This document shows, in pieces, positions 5,416 to 6,931 of a stretch of DNA of 6,931 bases. The notes beneath the pieces are model-generated. The model saw nothing but the letters and a program-made list of their open reading frames with translations, searched no databases and was not told where the DNA came from. Source of the stretch: Chitinophagales bacterium (GTDB lineage Bacteria; Bacteroidota; Bacteroidia; Chitinophagales; UBA2359); the NCBI GenBank assembly GCA_020629335.1, contig JAHDDN010000283.1:1-6931 (forward strand), written 5' to 3'. A program made the translations under genes and the position numbers. Numbering within the stretch: the stretch's first letter is position 1; each line of letters begins with the position of its first letter.

Positions 5416-6499
5416 AGTTTTATCTATAGGCTGCTTTCTATTATTACTGACGGCTTGTTCTTCCAATAATAAGGAGGCTGCCGAACACTGCCATCAACCC
5501 AATTCGTCAAATCAAGAAGCATTTGATGAAGCCAAGACATTGGAACGTATTATTGCTTTGGAAGCAGATTCACTTAAAGCAAGCGATTTTACTGGGATGA
5601 TCAATATAAAAGGGGGAACCTTGAGTATGGGGGGAGATACTCCACAAGCAAAACCTGATGAATTACCCAAGTTTTTAGTAGAAGTACCCTCTTTTTGGAT
5701 GGATCAAACGGAAGTAACCAATGCTCAATTTAAGGAGTTTGTTGAAGCAACTAACTATATTACTACAGCAGAATTAGCCATAGATTTGCCCACGGATGGC
5801 GGTAATCAATTAGAACGTATTCCTCCTTCTTCAGCAGTATTTAAATCTCCTGCTAAGGGAACAGCCATTGATTATAATTATGCCGATTGGTGGGAGATGA
5901 TCGAAGGAGCGAATTGGAAGCATCCGCAAGGTCCTGAGAGCAGTATTGACGACATTTTAGATCACCCTGTTGTACACATCTCTTGGTATGATGCGATGGC
6001 TTATGCTCGTTGGAGTGGAAAACGCTTACCGACAGAAGCAGAATGGGAATATGCTGCCCGAGGACAATTAATAGATCAACCATATCCTTGGGGAGAAGAA
6101 CATATAGATGAAGGAGCTCCCAAAGCCAATTATTGGCAGGGAACATTTCCTTTTAGCAATGAGGCAAAAGATGGCTATATAAAAACAGCTCCTGTTGGAA
6201 AGTTTTTACCTAACTCTTATGGCTTATTTGATATGTCTGCTAATGTTTGGGAATGGTGTCTGGATACTTATCATCCTGTGCTAAAGCATTCTATAAAACA
6301 AAGTGAAGACGTAAAATCAGCCAATTATTTAAATTATTTACTCCAAGCTCCTAATTTATTTCCAAGAGTAATAAGAGGTGGATCATTTTTATGTAATGAT
6401 AGTTACTGCTCAGGTTATCGTGTTTCTGCTCGTATGCGTACAAGTCCTGATACAGGTCTGGAGCATACAGGCTTTCGTTGTGTAAGGAGTACTAAATAG
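5408..6499 (+). CDS. Lipoprotein with formylglycine-generating enzyme (SUMF1/FGE) domain, catalytic cysteines present
   Basis: This is a 363-aa exported protein. Residues 1-17 are a lipoprotein signal peptide with lipobox LTAC (Cys17), followed by a polar linker to about residue 60. The FGE-sulfatase domain then fills residues 62-360: FWMDQTEVTNAQF (96-108), HPVVHISWYDA (186-196), SGKRLPTEAEWEYAARG (203-219), NVWEW (279-283), RGGSF (323-327) and GFRC (355-358). Cys329 and Cys334 sit in RGGSFLCNDSYC, matching the copper-binding catalytic pair of human SUMF1 (Cys336/Cys341). Many relatives, such as gliding lipoproteins GldJ and GldK, lack this pair. FGE oxidises a cysteine in a CxPxR motif of sulfatases to formylglycine. 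I chose the ATG at 5408 because it gives a proper signal peptide; an in-frame ATG at 5351 would bury it behind 19 polar residues inside the upstream gene. No sulfatase is in the window, so the substrate is unknown. It could instead act as another SUMF1/EgtB/PvdO-type oxidase. Confidence 0.9.
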   Translation: MNRVLSIGCFLLLLTACSSNNKEAAEHCHQPNSSNQEAFDEAKTLERIIALEADSLKASDFTGMINIKGGTLSMGGDTPQAKPDELPKFLVEVPSFWMDQTEVTNAQFKEFVEATNYITTAELAIDLPTDGGNQLERIPPSSAVFKSPAKGTAIDYNYADWWEMIEGANWKHPQGPESSIDDILDHPVVHISWYDAMAYARWSGKRLPTEAEWEYAARGQLIDQPYPWGEEHIDEGAPKANYWQGTFPFSNEAKDGYIKTAPVGKFLPNSYGLFDMSANVWEWCLDTYHPVLKHSIKQSEDVKSANYLNYLLQAPNLFPRVIRGGSFLCNDSYCSGYRVSARMRTSPDTGLEHTGFRCVRSTK

Positions 6500-6510
6500 A
6501 TATTTAATAC

Positions 6511-6771
6511 TTATTCACTACTCATTTCTAATACTGGATTCTTTTCTATTTCTTCAAAAATTCTATCTTCTAACATATTAGTAGGTATAGAAAGTAGGTC
6601 TAAGAAATCTGTTGGAACTTCTTGATTGTCAGACTTAATGCTCTCTTTGTAATAGATATAAATCACATCCAATTTCTCCGTAACCGATAATGAACGATTA
6701 TTTAAGACTTGAATAAAAAAATGGTAAGAATCTAAGTGGCCAGAATTATTTGGCTTACTTGAAAACGGCAT
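6511..6771 (-). CDS. Small protein with sigma-54 (RpoN) region I-like C-terminus
   Basis: This 86-aa acidic protein has no signal peptide or membrane segment. Residues 1-50 are not recognised; they look partly helical (FFIQVLNNR, TEKLDVIYIYYKESI). Residues 56-82 strongly resemble the activator-interacting region I of sigma-54: FLDLL, then IPTNMLEDRIFEEIE (62-76), then NP at 78-79 and LE at 81-82. Bacteroidota RpoN proteins carry the same LLQIPT..LE.RI.EE.E.NP.LE pattern near their N-terminus. Here the protein ends four residues later, and no core-binding or RpoN-box DNA-binding regions follow. It could be a stand-alone sigma-54 mimic, a relic of rpoN region I, or a chance helical resemblance. 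The ATG at 6771-6769 has no clear ribosome site. It converges on the FGE gene with 11 nt between stops and no visible terminator. I see no convincing promoter upstream in 6772-6931. Confidence 0.65.
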   Translation of the reverse strand: MPFSSKPNNSGHLDSYHFFIQVLNNRSLSVTEKLDVIYIYYKESIKSDNQEVPTDFLDLLSIPTNMLEDRIFEEIEKNPVLEMSSE

Positions 6772-6931
6772 ATATTAGGTTTAATAGGTTTGATTAATTA
6801 TTTCTTACCTATCAAAGGGCGAAAATGGTGCCATACTTAAAAAAACAAACTAATGAACTCATTTAAAGTTTTATGATGAAGCTGAAAATGAAATAATTTT
6901 TAGTATTTCAAGGCATTTTTGAGGTGCATAG

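Noticed and set aside
5853..6146. Minus-strand open frame antisense to the FGE-like gene
   Set aside because: Shadow of a strongly conserved FGE domain; no recognisable protein features.

Overview
The window looks like chromosomal DNA from a member of the Bacteroidota, possibly Saprospiraceae-like. The support is: AT-rich genes largely without Shine-Dalgarno sequences, a promoter with the Bacteroidota -7 box TAnnTTTG (TATCTTTG at 5138-5145), and interspersed intergenic repeats of a type I recall from Bacteroidota genomes. They contain GGGCGTGCC, GGGTCGGGCTGT and CCATCCC blocks. The phylum is a reasonably firm inference; the genus is not.

Left part (1-243): no gene. It holds one copy (A) of a GC-richer interspersed repeat, probably cut by the window edge. 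It contains a long hairpin with nearly perfect arms.

Central part (258-4707), all on the minus strand and read right to left: mcrB, mcrC, then a SanA-like gene. McrB (911 aa) carries a DNA-binding-type head domain, a helical region, two EVE/PUA-like modified-base-reader domains and a McrB-type AAA+ GTPase. McrC (344 aa, GTG start 2 nt after the mcrB stop) carries the PD-(D/E)xK nuclease. Together they form a stand-alone type IV (modification-dependent) restriction system. The SanA-like DUF218/YdcF-family inner-membrane protein follows after 34 nt and may be cotranscribed.

Right of mcrB (4708-5157, about 450 bases without a gene): a 7-bp palindrome and short direct repeats just upstream of mcrB, then repeat copy B in the opposite orientation to copy A. 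The McrBC-SanA block is therefore bracketed by inverted repeat copies about 4.8 kb apart. A Bacteroidota-type promoter closes this stretch.

Right part (5158-6499, plus strand): a two-gene operon. A three-helix CBU_0592-family membrane protein overlaps by 8 nt a lipoprotein with a formylglycine-generating-enzyme (SUMF1) domain that keeps both catalytic cysteines. Convergent with it, ending 11 nt away, is an 86-aa minus-strand gene (6511-6771). Its C-terminal third closely resembles the sigma-54 (RpoN) region I activator-interacting motif, but no sigma factor follows. This small gene is the least explained item. The last 160 bases hold nothing I can identify.
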